Below, piece after piece: positions 40,710 to 53,700 of a DNA stretch of 64,000 bases (its first letter is position 1; every line of letters begins with the position of its first letter). The translations under genes and the position numbers were made by a program. The notes below the pieces were generated by a model. The model was not told the DNA's origin and made no database searches. It worked only from the letters and a program-made list of their open reading frames with translations. The stretch is taken from the NCBI GenBank assembly GCA_027886175.1, contig JAJNNQ010000045.1:983001-1047000 (forward strand), written 5' to 3'. Source of the stretch: Phylloscopus collybita. Lineage: Eukaryota > Chordata > Aves > Passeriformes > Phylloscopidae.

Positions 40710-41620
40710 TATGCACACACAAACATTAGGAAATGCTGTGTATGCACAGACAGCTGGGGGCAGAAACAGAAATTCAGAAAGATGTATAAAGATATTGTTA
40801 AAGTCCTTTTTTTTTTTATGCTAAGAAAGATGAGGCAAAAGATGTCTGAAGGGAAATTAAATTTCAGGGAAGCTACCTATTAAAATTGAAAAAAACTAAT
40901 AGGTATTCACTTCTGCATTTCAACTTAAATTGATGCTTACTGTGTACATCTCCTGAATATGTTTCTGCTGGAGGGCTTAATATGCTCAGTTATTTAATAT
41001 GAATCTCTTCAGTAAGCAAAGAACACCCACTCTGGCATCTCCTTTAAAGTATTACTATTTATTTACCGTGGTAGCAATTTCAGAATAAAGATTACCTGGT
41101 CTTCCATTTCTAATACACGAAGAGACGTGTTTTTCTCTGATTATTTCATTTTGTGATTGGAGGGGCTCAGTGTAAGTGAATTACAGAGCTATGCTGTGTT
41201 AATAGTTAGAGAAAGTTCTGCATGATTTAATAGCTGCTGAGGGAATCAACTTTTAGCAGTGAGACTGTAGCTTTGCAAAAGCATAACTATTCCCATCCTG
41301 AGGTGCCCTGACACCTTATCTCCTGTAATCTGCCTTAGTTATGGATAAAGAACATAATATTTCTTCAGGAGATTCCTTTTTCACTCAAGCAGCAAAAAGC
41401 AACAGTTCTAAATTAGTAACTATTTAACTTTACAGCTTTTGCAGGCTGAGGCTGTCAGCTGTAAATCTCAGTGTAGCCAAGTCGGTCTGATGCTCGTTTC
41501 CTGCGGATGGAGTGACTCTGACCTGCTGGCACCAGGGGAACGGGCAGCCCCTGGGGCCAGGAGACAAATGCCTGCAGGAGCAGTTCGGGGGCTCTGCTGG
41601 CTGAGTTGGGCTGGGAGGGA

Positions 41621-42068
41621 CTGTTTGGGGTGAGAGTTGTTTGGGGTGGGAGTTATTGTTTGGGGTGGGAGTTATTGTTGGGGTGAGTGTTACTGTTTGG
41701 GGTGGGAGTTACTGTTTGGGGTGAAAGTTACTGTTTGGGGTGAGAGTTGTTTGGGGTGGGAGTTACTGTTTGGGGCGAGAGTTACTGTTTGGGGTGAGAG
41801 TTATTGTTTGGGGCGAGAGTTACTGTTAGGGTGTTATTGCTGGGGTGAGTGTTACTGTTTGGGGTAAGAGTTACTGTTAGGGTGTTATTGCTGGGGTGAG
41901 TGTTACTGTTTGGGGTAAGAGTTACTGTTAGGGTGTTATTGCTGGGGTGAGTGTTACTGTTTGGGGTGAGTGTTACTGATAGGGTGTTATTGCTGGGGTG
42001 AGTGTTACTGTTTGGGGTAAGAGTTACTGATAGGGTGTTATTGCTGGGGTGAGTGTTATTGTTTGGGG
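41621..42068. repeat. 19-bp minisatellite with 51-bp higher-order units
   Basis: The basic unit is GGGGTGAGAGTTACTGTTT (19 bp, variants TGGGAG, CGAGAG). From about 41820 it becomes a regular 51-bp unit made of two 18-19-bp units plus AGGGTGTTATTGCT, repeated about five times. It ends abruptly at GGGGCTGTGGGCAGG. Confidence 0.93.
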
Positions 42069-44027
42069 CTGTGGGCAGGGCTGCAGCAGTTCCCAGGGCT
42101 GGGATGTGCTGGAGGCCAGGAGAGCAGGCAGGAGCAGCAGCCAGGGGCAGGGACAGCTGGGCTGGGGGCCGCTCTGTGTTCACAGCATCCAAAGCCAGCA
42201 GCGGAAATGTGGAGACTCCAAAGAAATTCCTGGAGCTTTTGAGAATCATTCTCAGTTACTGCCTCTTACCAGGGGAAATTACATTTGCCTTTGGTAAGCA
42301 GACCTCATTAATCAGGCTGTTTCAAAGGCTTGGTTATTAAAGTTCCCTTTGCTTTGTAAAATAATTGGGAGGGTCACACTAATGGCTCAGGGAGGGAGGG
42401 AGCTGTGGCTGCTGGGGGGAGCAGCTCTCTGCAGCTGGGTGCGAGGTGTGAGCAGCTCGGGAGGGGCTGTGGCCTCCTGCAGTCCCAGGGAAATGAGATT
42501 TGTGCCCCAGGGCTTGCAGAGCCACCCAGACTGGGGTGATGCTGTAATTACAGCAGGTGCTCCTCAGCAGTGGTGCTGTCAGGCTGTCCCTGCCTGCAGC
42601 CCACTGCAGCCTACAGGGGAGCAGCCAAAGGTTCTGAGAAACCTGGCAGCAAAGCCCCAGTGTGGGGGAAAAAACCAAAGCACCTGGGAAGTTGATGGCA
42701 AGTGTGAGAACTCCGTTGCCTGAGCAATATGTTCTGTGCTGAGAGCGAATCGAGGCAGACCTGACTGCACAGGCAGAGATTCTCACCCTATCCTATGAAT
42801 TATAATTTCAAAATATCTGAAGGGCTTTTGTGCTGAGGGAGGGAGAGGATTTTCTTCTCAAGTTCTCTTTTTGTGAAATCCTCTTTCTCCCTCCCCTAAA
42901 GATCACGGTGAGGATGGGGCAGCCTTAGCAAAGCAGCTATCAAGTGACCAGGAGGGGCTTTTCTCTTTCTTTAAATATTGCTTTGAGTCTGAGTAAAGTG
43001 TGCCTGTTCCTTTAAGTAAGAGGAAAAGGTCTTTTTGATGTGAATACTTTAGAGGAGAAAAATCTCAGCTTCTCCCCTTTAGCCCAAGAGGCAGTAGGAG
43101 CAGTCATCATCTCCTGCTAACTTGGCTCCAGTCTCCCACTTTCTTGTCTTCCAGGGGTAAAATCAGGTCAGGCTCAGAGCTGATAGCAGGAGCTATTTAG
43201 GAAATGAGAATTTAGCACTTGGGGGGCTTTGGGAGCCTTTATTGCACAAGAGCCAGCTGAAATCAAGAGCCTCTTGTTCTACAGGATGGTCCCAGCTTCA
43301 CAGCACAGCTCTGAAGGGCTCAGAAATGAGCAGCACCTTGCAGTCAGGGGTGGGATGACTGGGGCACCAATTCCTGCCCAGAGTGCCAGGCACAGGGCAC
43401 ACCCAGGTGACCGAGAGCTCTCTTCAGGCTGATGCTCTGCAGACAGAGCTCAGCCTGGTCAATAAGAAGTGGTGGATCAAAGGGGGGGGAATGTGTTCTG
43501 CAATAATCCTCACACCAGTGATGAGCCCAGGCCCTCAGCATCCCTCCTGCCTGACAGAGGCTGGCTTTGCACAGACCTCTCAAAAAGATAAAGAAGGAGG
43601 TGTGGGGAAGTGCTTGCCCACCACGAGGCAGGATAAATCCCAGAAAACTGAAGAGGGTGGGATTGACTCCACACTGCCCTGTGGTGCAGGCAGTGGCCCA
43701 GGACCTGAACACTGATTCCACTGGAGGCAGGGCAAGGGGAGTTACCTGAGTTACCTGTTTTACACTCTGGGCTTCTGACTTTGCCAGGATTGCATCTGTT
43801 AGAAATGCTTTTCACAAATATTGAGATGAATGTTATACATATCATGTAAGGAGGTTGTATTGGATGTTCTTTTACTAATAGAATTTGAAAAAAAAAAAAA
43901 AAGTGATAAATGAATATTCTTAGATGGTAGCAAAGTAGAGATGGGGGTTGTTCTTTTTTTGGTAACTTCTTAACCAGACAGAAGGCAGAAGGGGCTTCTG
44001 GCATTCCTGAACTGAAGATTTCTGATA

Positions 44028-44070
44028 TAGTAAATACTAAAGCTTCTAAAACATTTCTTGCAAAGCCACA
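44028..44070 (-). mobile_element. LTR family T, terminal fragment 146 bp before exon B
   Basis: Read on the minus strand from 44070, TGTGGCTTTGCAAGAAATG and the following AAGCTTTAGT match the first 35-40 bp of family T with two or three differences. The match fades after that. It lies 146 bp from the start of exon B. Confidence 0.6.
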
Positions 44071-44188
44071 CCTTCCTGCCTGCTGTACCTGGAACAGCTC
44101 TTGCCATAGCCACGGGGAGTTAAAGGGAAGCTGAATCTCGGTGCTAATCAATGAATGGCAAAGCAGAGGTGTTAAGGGGAGGTATTAA

Positions 44189-44434
<246 letters not shown>

Positions 44435-46649
44435 TGACTGCTGTCCTGCTGGAACACCAGGATTTATCATTGCTGTTACTGCTCCAGTGAAGCAACAAAC
44501 CAAACACAAAATCACCATTTTCTGCCCTGCTCCTCAAACCCTGGGGATTGTCTGGCCCTTGCCTTTTCTGAGGCATTTCCAGAGCTGACTCTCCCTTTGC
44601 CTTTCCAGGTCCATGGGCTGTGTAGGTGCAGGAGTGTTGCTGCTCCTTGTCAGTGGCAGAGAACAGAGCTGAGGGGTGTAAATGGTTTTACCTGAGCTAT
44701 CTTTTCTGACCAGAAAAAAAAAAAAAAAAAGCAATTTCTATCCTCGTTGGGCTTGTTTTAAATAATTTCTTCATGGTGATTTCTTATACATGAGATGAAC
44801 CCCAGCAGTTTCAAGGTTTAGTATTTTTAAGTTTCCCTTTTAGAATCTTCCCAGTGTTCCTATTTACCTGATTAGCCACCACGTTGGTATTTTCTGATTA
44901 AATGTGTCTTTCTGGCTGTATTATTAGGAACCTGTGGGGTTTGGGTTTTTTTTTTTTTTTTTTTTTTTTTGTCTTCTATGAAGCCCTTTTGGATCTGGCA
45001 AAACTGCCAAATATAGCAAACTGTTGGACTTAATCTAGATTTAAAAACAGAAGGAGGAAATGATTTGTCCTTACGTTGTGTGGTTAATGAACTAAGTCCT
45101 TACTAACTCACTCATCTTCTGTTTAATTATTTTGGTGAATTAGGAGAAAAAAAAAAAGATTTTGAAAGGAAATCCATAATTTGGGAGCCATACAAAGAAG
45201 CAGTTTTCTGGAGTTTTCGTGTTGGCCTGTAAGGGCAGGGATGTCCCAGGCAGGGCTGGTGTGTTCAGTGTCCCACTAATGATGGTGTTGGTGCCACCAG
45301 TAGGGATCAGGACACTCTGGGCTCCTGCAGCAGCAGCAGCAGAGAGGTTCCTGCAGAGCTGAAAGGAGCTGCCAGTTTAAAGTGAGCTCTTAATTGAAAA
45401 TGTGTCTGGAGTTTCCAGTTTACCTGCCCTGCTTCAGACCAAGCCTCGTTCACAGGCATCTAATGAAGATAAAGATTTATAATTACTGGCCAGCCTTCAG
45501 CGTGCAGCAGTAATTAGAGTTTCTGTTCTCTGGGCATTAGAGTAGGGAATGGGAAATGGAAGAAAAATCTGCTTAAGATGCCCATTGAAATATAAAGATT
45601 AAGATTACATTTCGTTGGGTCTTTGCTGTTGCTGTTTTTCAATGCATCTGTCAAGGAGCATCAAACAGATTGATTATGTCCCCCTGGCTTAGCTTTTATT
45701 CCTGGTTTTCTGGTGTTGATTAATGGTGAGGTTAAGCTCATTTTCCTTGCAGAATGAGGATACCTCATTCTTCTTTCCGTTGCAGGGTCCACATTTATTA
45801 CTCACTTCTTTCATCTGAGACTTCAAAGAACTTTAAAGAGCTGGTCCAAGCTCTGCACTGACTCATTCTGTGCCAGACTGCACCCACCTGAACTTGGCTG
45901 AATAGGTCAGAGCAGAATTTAGTCCACTGAAACAATATTTTTATTGACAAATGATTATCAGAAATGACTTGGTCCATCCTGACAGGATAACCACACCACA
46001 CAATGGAGATGTGTTACAGACTAATGAGGGCTGTGAGACACAGCCAAGTTAAGGTGTAAATATCAAAGTGCTGTGAAGTGCTGACCATTTGTACTTGGCC
46101 AAACTCCTACTGAGCTAATGGAAAGAAAAGAGAGGGTTTTGAGCAGACTTTATTTTTGCTGAGTTATTGTTAAGGAATAAACTCTCAAGATTATTTTAAT
46201 CAAGAATAAGGAGAAAAGAAAAATCAGCTTCTTTTAATCTTTTATTTCGAAAAGACATTTCTGTTTCCAAATGACCTTTTTTTTTCCAAGGCTCAACAAA
46301 GCCTGGGAGTTTCCAAAGCAACACTTCCCAGTGCTCTGGGTTTTCAGCTTGATGAGTTAATTGAAAATCTGCATTTGGATTACCCTGAAATGAGAACTCC
46401 TTTGTGTTCACTTTGTTTGACCAGACACCCGAAAGTTGCCAGAAGTGACAGGGTGCTGGTGCCAGCACTGGGACCAGGGCTCAGTTCCTCTGCCCCTTTT
46501 TTCTCTTGGGCTGTGTATTTCCTGCAAGACTCCTGTGTGTTACCCAAACCTCTGTGCTTTTCCACCAAAACCTCCTCAGCTGATTTGCTGCTGGAGCAGC
46601 TGGAGCTGTGGCAGGGCTGCCAGGGAGGGTGAAAGGGGAGTGGTTGTTC

Positions 46650-46986
46650 TGATGCCTTGGGAAGGCTGGCCTGGAGCAGAGACTGCACAGAGCTGGGAGA
46701 ATAAAGCAGAGATTTATTAAAAAGCCTTTGGGATACACCTTGGGCAGGACAAGAGCCTGGCCAGGGCTGCACCCAAGGTGGACCCAAAATGGTCACAAAA
46801 TGGCCACAAAATGGACACAAAATGGACACAAAATGGAGAAATGGTCACCAGGTCTCACACTTTGATCAGTTTTGGCCCATTTGCACATTGGGGTTTAATT
46901 GTCCAGTTCCAGCTCCAGGTTCTGCAGTCCCATCCCTGTTGTTTTCTCTCTCCAGCCACCCCTGTTTGTGCTTTGGGGCCTGAACA
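46650..46986 (-). mobile_element. LTR-like element related to the telomere-array copies (copy C)
   Basis: On the minus strand this has the same ordered landmarks as copies A and B: an ACCCC...TGCACATGGACC-like block (here CAAATGGGCCAAAA), GTGTGAGACCTGGTGACC, GGGTGCAGCCCTGG, CCCAAGGTG, and a poly(A) signal AATAAA (complement of 46713-46718). It ends CCAGCCTTCCCAAGGCATCA. Copy C has no telomere-like array; instead it carries an 11-bp minisatellite further upstream. TG...CA ends are read at 46650 and about 46986; the latter is tentative. Confidence 0.65.
46785..46840. repeat. 11-bp minisatellite inside LTR-like copy C
   Basis: Five copies of AAAATGGNCAC in tandem. Copies A and B have ordinary sequence (GGTGATGGTCACC) at the equivalent place, so this expansion is specific to copy C. 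Confidence 0.9.
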
Positions 46987-48584
46987 CTTGTCCCAGCTGT
47001 GCTTGGTGTGCAGCAGGAACAGGATTTGTTTTGTGTCCCTGCTCTGTGCAGAGCTGAGTGACCCTGAGTGTGAGCTCAGAGCTGCACCCCTGGGCAGCAC
47101 AGAACCTGAAATGCAGGAAAGATAAAACTCAAGGCATCATTTGCCATCCTTGGCACAGCCTGGGTGTTACCCCAGAGCCCTGCAGGGTGTCCAGCGTGGC
47201 CTCTCCTCAGAATTCCCATTTCCCAGAGCTCTGCAGCCCCTTCTGGCTGTGGGGGCCCTGAGCAGGCTCTGGTGTCCCTGGCAGGGCTGGAAGCTGGGCA
47301 GGGATGCTGCTCTGCTCCCTCCCTGCTCCCATTCCCCAGGGTGCTGCAGCCAGAGCTCTGAGATGGGCTCAGCTCTGGGCCAGGGAAGGTTTGGCAGCTG
47401 CTCTGCTCTGACGCTTTGCAGTGTTTTAGAGGGGAGAACAGCACACTGGGCAATTTGTAAAATATTTCTGCAGGCTAATGAATCTTTCACTTAACACTTA
47501 GCGTGGTTCTATCAGTGGCAAAATAGCATCTTTTTCATCATGTGACAGACTTCACGGAAGCTGAGGTGTCAGAGCAGTTAAAGTGGCCTGGAGCAGGCAG
47601 TGTTTTAAAGCATGAAACTTTGAACAGCTGTTCCTTTTCTTCCTTACACTGCTGCCCTTCAGGGAGAAGCTGGATTCTTCTGAAGTCACTGGAGTGACAG
47701 AGGAAGAAAATCAAAGGGAGAGGATAATGGAGGGCAGGATTTTCTGTGCTGCTCAGCTGAGCACTGGCAGCTCCAGCTCCAGCCCAGCCCCTGGGTATTC
47801 CCTCCCAGTCCAGCCCTGCAGCCCTGTGCTCACACACACACTTGCAGCTGCAAAGGGCAAAGCTGTGGGCTCCCAGGGGAGGCACTGCCAAGAGACACCA
47901 AACTTTCTCACCAGGAGTGGGAGGAATCCCAGTGCCCAGCTGATCTGTCACTCTGAGCCGAGCTAAGAGTGAATTAAAGTGCTCATTGTGGCTCATGGAG
48001 CCTGACACTGAGCTGAGTGCTTGCTCCAGGGGATGAGTGCAGGGAAGGGACAGCAGAGAGGGAATCTCCTGCCCTGGTGTGAGGAGCAGTGATCTGTTAA
48101 CCTGGCTAACCAGAATGTGCAGTGCTTTATGTACAAAATGTATAACGTCACTGATCAGTCTGTGCCTGGAGAGCTCACTGAAGGTCAGGCTCATGCCCTG
48201 GTTTTCCATAATACAGTGGGATTTCTCCCACCAGCTGAACTGCCTTATTCCATCCCCAAAATACATTGATCCATCTTGGGAAGAATCTTGACTCAAGTCA
48301 GCAAATGTATGTTTTTATTTTTCTGCAATGTCTAAACATTTCATTTTGATAGGAAATGATGAAATCATGTCCTGTCATTTCAACTCAGTTTCAGTATTCC
48401 TGACATCAGGATCTGTCTGACCTTTTCATCTTAGGATGGAGCAGCTTTAAAAGTGAAAATGCTTTTCCTGCCCTGCTCCAGGAATCAGGACACAGGACAA
48501 GCTCAGGAAAATGTACTGCCAAACCTAAGAGTTGTGATAATAACTGTACAGTTCAGATCATTGCTGCTGGTGTTGCTTAGAAAG

Positions 48585-48778
48585 GGAGAGGAGAGGAGAG
48601 GAGAGGAGAGGAGAGGAGAGGAGAGGAGAGGAGAGGAGAGGAGAGGAGAGGAGAGGAGAGGAGAGGAGAGGAGAGGAGAGGAGAGGAGAGGAGAGGAGAG
48701 GAGAGGAGAGGAGAGGAGAGGAGAGGAGAGGAGAGGAGAGGAGAGGAGAGGAGAGGAGAGGAGAGGAGAGGAGAGGAG
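48585..48778. repeat. (GGAGA)n pentanucleotide, about 39 copies
   Basis: A perfect or nearly perfect 5-bp repeat about 194 bp long, entirely purine on the + strand. Such mirror-symmetric purine tracts can form triplex (H-DNA). The near-perfect copies point to recent expansion or ongoing length change. Frames through it (Arg-Gly-Glu or Leu-Ser-Ser repeats) are artefacts. Confidence 0.97.
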
Positions 48779-49481
48779 GCACAATTTTAATCTCTGCTAT
48801 GAAAAGCAGAGGTGGCAAGGATGAATTCTGAATGCAGAACCAGTACAACAGGCTTGCATCTCCCAGGAGTTGTCTGAAACTCACCTAAAGCTGTCGGAGT
48901 TACTGGATTTGTCTCTTTCATATTCTGCCAATTCATCATTCTGATGTGAATCCTGGGAAGGAACGAGGTTTCTGTGCTGTTATTTGCCTTTCTGTAATCA
49001 TCCATACTGAAAACCCCAGTGGGGCTGCCACAGCCACTGTTGCCTGCACTTCCTTTATACTTTTGAAAGGCTATGAGCTTGTAAGATAAAAAACTTCTCT
49101 GTAATGGAAAAAAAAAAAAATTCCAAATAATTTCTGAATTGAGGCTCCTTCAAAGTTCTACAGAAGATACCCAGGAATCTGGGGGTTTTGTGATTCGGGG
49201 GGAAAAAATACTTGTTCTTGTGGAGCCAGGGATGACAATGTCTGATACTCTGTGGACATTTCTCTTCCTTTATAGAGAGGACTATATCTATATCCATAAA
49301 AAGAATGAGGCAAGATCTAAAGCATATCTGGGCAGTGATGCTGAGGGGGGTCCCAGTGAGCAAATGCTGACATTTGCTGACCCCAGGAGGGGCTGGTGAG
49401 TGTCCCCAGGGTGCTGCAGCACTGCTGAGGTGCCCTTGTGTCACTGCTCACAGCTCAGACCATCCCTGCCTCGCTGCCCAG

Positions 49482-49549
49482 GGTGAAATGAATGAATGAG
49501 TGAAATGAATGAGTGAAATGAATGAGTGAAATGAATGAGTGAAATGAAT
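49482..49549. repeat. Five-copy 13-bp tandem repeat
   Basis: GTGAAATGAATGA repeats about five times; about 210 bp before the 1-kb minisatellite. Confidence 0.9.
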
Positions 49550-49760
49550 CCATTCTCTCCCTGGTGAAGGAGCCGTGTGCCTGCTCAGCTCCCTGCTCCC
49601 TGGCTGGGCTGCTCTGGGATGCTCCCAGGGCCAGACTGGGAAGGGTCAGGGTGAGAGGAGCCTCTCTCTGTGCTGTGTTTGTTGCAGTGACACCCAGGCT
49701 TTGCACAGGCATTGTCCTGCTGCCACATCGTGATCCTGAGCACCGCTGCTGTCCCAGGGA

Positions 49761-50774
49761 AGGCTGATCCCATCCCGGACAGGCTGATCCCATCCTGGAC
49801 AGGCTGATCCCATCCCGGGCAGGCTGATCCCATCCTGGACAGGCTGATCCCATCCCCGGGCAGGCTGATCCCATCCCGGACAGGCTGATCCCATCCTGGA
49901 CAGGCTGATCCCATCCCCGGGCAGGCTGATCCCATCCTGGACAGGCTGATCCCATCCCCGGGCAGGCTGATCCCATCCTGGACAGGCTGATCCCATCCCC
50001 GGGCAGGCTGATCCCATCCCAGACAGGCTGATCCCATCCCCGGACAGGCTGATCCCATCCCGGAGAGGCTGATCCCATCCCTGGGCAGGCTGATCCCATC
50101 CCCGGGCAGGCTGATCCCATCCCGGGCAGGCTGATCCCATCCCTGGGCAGGCTGATCCCATCCCAGACAGGCTGATCCCATCCCAGACAGGCTGATCCCA
50201 TCCCCGGACAGGCTGATCCCATCCCGGAGAGGCTGATCCCATCCCTGGGCAGGCTGATCCCATCTCGGGCAGGCTGATCCCATCCCCAGGCAGGCTGATC
50301 CCATCCCGGACAGGCTGATCCCATCCCAGACAGGCTGATCCCATCCCAGACAGGCTGATCCCATCCCGGGCAGGCTGATCCCATCTCGGGCAGGCTGATC
50401 CCATCCCGGGCAGGCTGATCCCATCCCAGGCAGGCTGATCCCATCCCCAGGCAGGCTGATCCCATCCCGGGCAGGCTGATCCCATCCCCGGGCAGGCTGA
50501 TCCCATCCTGGACAGGCTGATCCCATCCCGGGCAGGCTGATCCCATCCCGGACAGGCTGATCCCATCCTGGACAGGCTGATCCCATCCCCAGACAGGCTG
50601 ATCCCATCCCGGGCAGGCTGATCCCATCCCGGGCAGGCTGATCCCATCCCCAGACAGGCTGATCCCATCCTGGACAGGCTGATCCCATCCCCAGACAGGC
50701 TGATCCCATCCCGGAGAGGCTGATCCCATCCCGGGCAGGCTGATCCCATCCCGGGCAGGCTGATCCCATCCCCG
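49761..50774. repeat. One-kilobase minisatellite, 20-22-bp unit
   Basis: About 45-50 copies of AGGCTGATCCCATCCCGGAC with length variants (CCCCGGGC, CCTGGAC, CCCAGAC, CGGAGAG). Repeated combinations of variants suggest block duplication. The mixed 20-22-bp period leaves all three reverse frames open for 377-425 codons (Gly-Met-Gly-Ser-Ala-Cys-type repeats); these are artefacts. CpG occurs in the CCCGG variants. Confidence 0.97.
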
Positions 50775-53700
50775 TGCATCCCCTCGGGAAGGAGGGGGAG
50801 GTTTTGGGGGTGCCTCGGCTGTCTGTGGGTGTCGGCTCCGTGCGATGGGCTCGCAAGGCCATAATGAAGCTGAATTTTTAATGCTGCCCTGCTCTGCCTG
50901 CCTTCTAATGAAGGAAGGACTCCTGCTCTGATGGTTTAACCTGGCGTGGGAGTTGAGAGTCTAATGAGGGCTCAGCCTGCACACGGCGTGTGACACTGGA
51001 TTTTCATTCCTCCCTTAATAAGGTGGGATAACAATTGCCTCTCCCCTGGGCTGGTTCCTGAGGTGCTGCGCTGGAACGTGAACTCTGCTGTGTGCTCTCG
51101 GCTGTGCCACGGTGGGCACGTGGATTGTTTGATCTCTCTGGGCACAAACACACACAAAAGGTGTGAATGGGGCTCAATTACCTTGGCAGACAAAGAGCAT
51201 TAACGCTGAATCCCCGAAGAATGCTTTGAGAACCCAAAATGTAATGTATGAGCATCCTTAGGGTTGTTAATGACACACACAACCCTAACTAGGACAGAGC
51301 ACAGGCTCTCCAGAAATCACTGCTGTTAAATTTCACTTCATCACAGCCCCAGTGCAAAATCCTGTCCTGATAAAACATCAGTGGCTGAGTAAGGCAGGAT
51401 TTAGAAATGTTTTCAGGTTTCTTACATAACAGAGTCTGTGCAGGTCTGTGGACTGAAGATTTCTTCTCCTTTACTCCCTGTCTGGACCATTTTGCTGTCC
51501 TTTTAGGATGGTGACTTTTGGCTACCCATGTACTTTTTTCTCTGCAGTTATATATATAAAAAAACCCCAAAAAAACAACTATGCAGAACTTCAGGATTTG
51601 AAGGGGAAAGAAGGTAAAGCAGTCAAACACAGCAGCTGAGTGCAGTGCATTGCTCAGAGTTGAGTGTCTGTATCAGATCTCGTGTCTCACCCTGTGCCAG
51701 GCTCTGCTCTCCTGCCTTTGCTGCATTTGTTTGCAGCAGACACCAGTGCCATTGCTGTGCCCCAGCAGCTGCCCACAGAAATGCTGAACAACTTCCCCGT
51801 GGTTTGCAGCATCGCCCTGTTGAACTGGTTATTGGATGATAAGCCTGATTTCTGAATCAATTTAGGCATTCAAATCCAATTAATTTAATTGCAAATTAGA
51901 AACCTAAGCACCTACAAAAAGTGGCTTTAATGGCTCTTCAATTTTAACTAAAAGTGTAACTGTGTATTTAGAGCAGGTGGGTATTATACAAAGCTGATAT
52001 TTTCTCCCAACTTAAATAATCTGTTCCGTATAATAGCTATTAAAAATAATGTGATTATTTGCAAGCAGGTAATTATTTTGCAGCTGTAAAGGGGTTTTGT
52101 TTGAGTAAATTTAGGGCATCCTCTTTAGACTTGGGGATTTGAGTGCCCTCAGCAATTTCTTGGAGCGTTTGTGAGCATGTGAGAAGCTGTTGCAGTGTTT
52201 GAGATGCTGTGCAGACCTGGAGCTGATGGCAGGATGAAATCTGTGAACGTGACGTTCCATTACATGCTCCATTTCATCCCACTGGGGGCCAGAGAGGGGG
52301 AAGTGGAACTTCAGAGGGGAAGTATCATTTGCCCCGATGAGGAGGCTTCTGAAGGCCCAAAGGATGGAACTAAAGCACATTTTTATGCATTGTCTGGGAG
52401 CATTATATTAATTGCACTTGGCTGTCACCGAGGGAGAGCGTCGGTCCCGCACGCACCCACCCACACACACAGCTGCTGTTAATGATGGCATCCCACTCCT
52501 GCCACTGGAAATCCACAGCTCACCCAGTGCAGCTAATGGGATTGCTCTGCACTTCATGAGATGAAGAGAAGAGGAAGTCTGCTCCTGGCTGGCAATGGTT
52601 TGTGCCTGGGCAGGGCTGTGCTCTCAGGGGATGGCTTTGTCTGCCATCGGCTCCACGCTGGAAGCAAACAGCAGCCAGAGCCAACTGCACTTGTTCAGTG
52701 CCACAGCCATGAGGCAGCCCGTGTTTCCTTGAAAGTTCTTCACACATTTTGCTGATGCTGAGCTGAGTCTCAGGCTTGTAACAAATCTGGAAAGGCAGTG
52801 TTTTCCCTGGGGCCCAGAGTGCCACGGCAGGGGTTTGCAGGGCCCGTGGCTGGGCAGGGGGAGCAGCAGCCCCACTGGCACTGCAGCCTGTGCACGCTGC
52901 TAATCCTGCAAGACACCTTGACAAGGAGCTCTCCAAAGCCTGCCCTTTGTTCCCAGGTTAAACAATGTGTGTGTCTCATCTCATCTGGAGCTCTCCCTTC
53001 CCGCAGCAGATTCAGGTGGACAGCGTTCATTGAGACTCATTTCTGTGTGTGGGAGGTGTGATTCCCCTCACCCTGGACTCCTCAGTGCCACAGTGATCAG
53101 CTGAACTCCAGCAAGGCTGAGTACTGACAGCAGCTTCCTCCACGGGCTGCTTGCTTGTTTGGTTGCTGTTGAGTGGATAAAGTGAGACACTGAGTACCAT
53201 CAAGTGTGCTCAACGCAGGAAAACTGCAGAAAAGAGATTGCTGGGGAAGAAGAACGAATGGGATGGTGCCAGAATCTCATCACCTGAGAGAGAATTTCCC
53301 TCCCTGAACAGCACAGGAAGCAGGGAGGGAAGAAGCTGGGACAGTGCTGGTGGAGCCCAGTGAGTTCTGCAGGCAGTCCCAGTCTGTGCTGACAGGTCCC
53401 CTGGGCACTGAAGGGCTGCCCTGAGTTTTAATGAGTTTTAACCACAGAAGCATGGTGAGGCCATCACTCAGCCAGGCTTTCCTGAGCCCAGGCTGGCCCT
53501 TCAGCCAGGAGCTGCCCCTGCAGGGCCCGGTGCAGTTCCCTGGTGTGGCTCCTTCCCAGCAGGACAGGAGTGCAGAGCAGGGACCAGACCGGCCACAGTG
53601 GCTCTGAGATGGAGCTCTGAGACATTCCATGCTCCCTGAAGAAAGAAAATGAGGGAGAACCTTGCTGCAAACAAGCTGGCTGTGTCTGCATGGGTATCAC

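Noticed and set aside
48453..48884. Arg-Gly-Glu and Leu-Ser-Ser repeat frames
   Set aside because: Pure translation of the GGAGA pentanucleotide.
49455..50862. Three reverse-strand frames of 377-425 codons with GMGSACPGWDQP-type repeats
   Set aside because: All three frames are open at once through a 20-22-bp tandem repeat, which is a compositional artefact.
51645..51855. Frame after a CTGTGCCAG...TTTGCAG stretch that looks slightly exon-like
   Set aside because: The translation matches no TMEM132 segment, and no donor fits a phase-0 exon following exon B.
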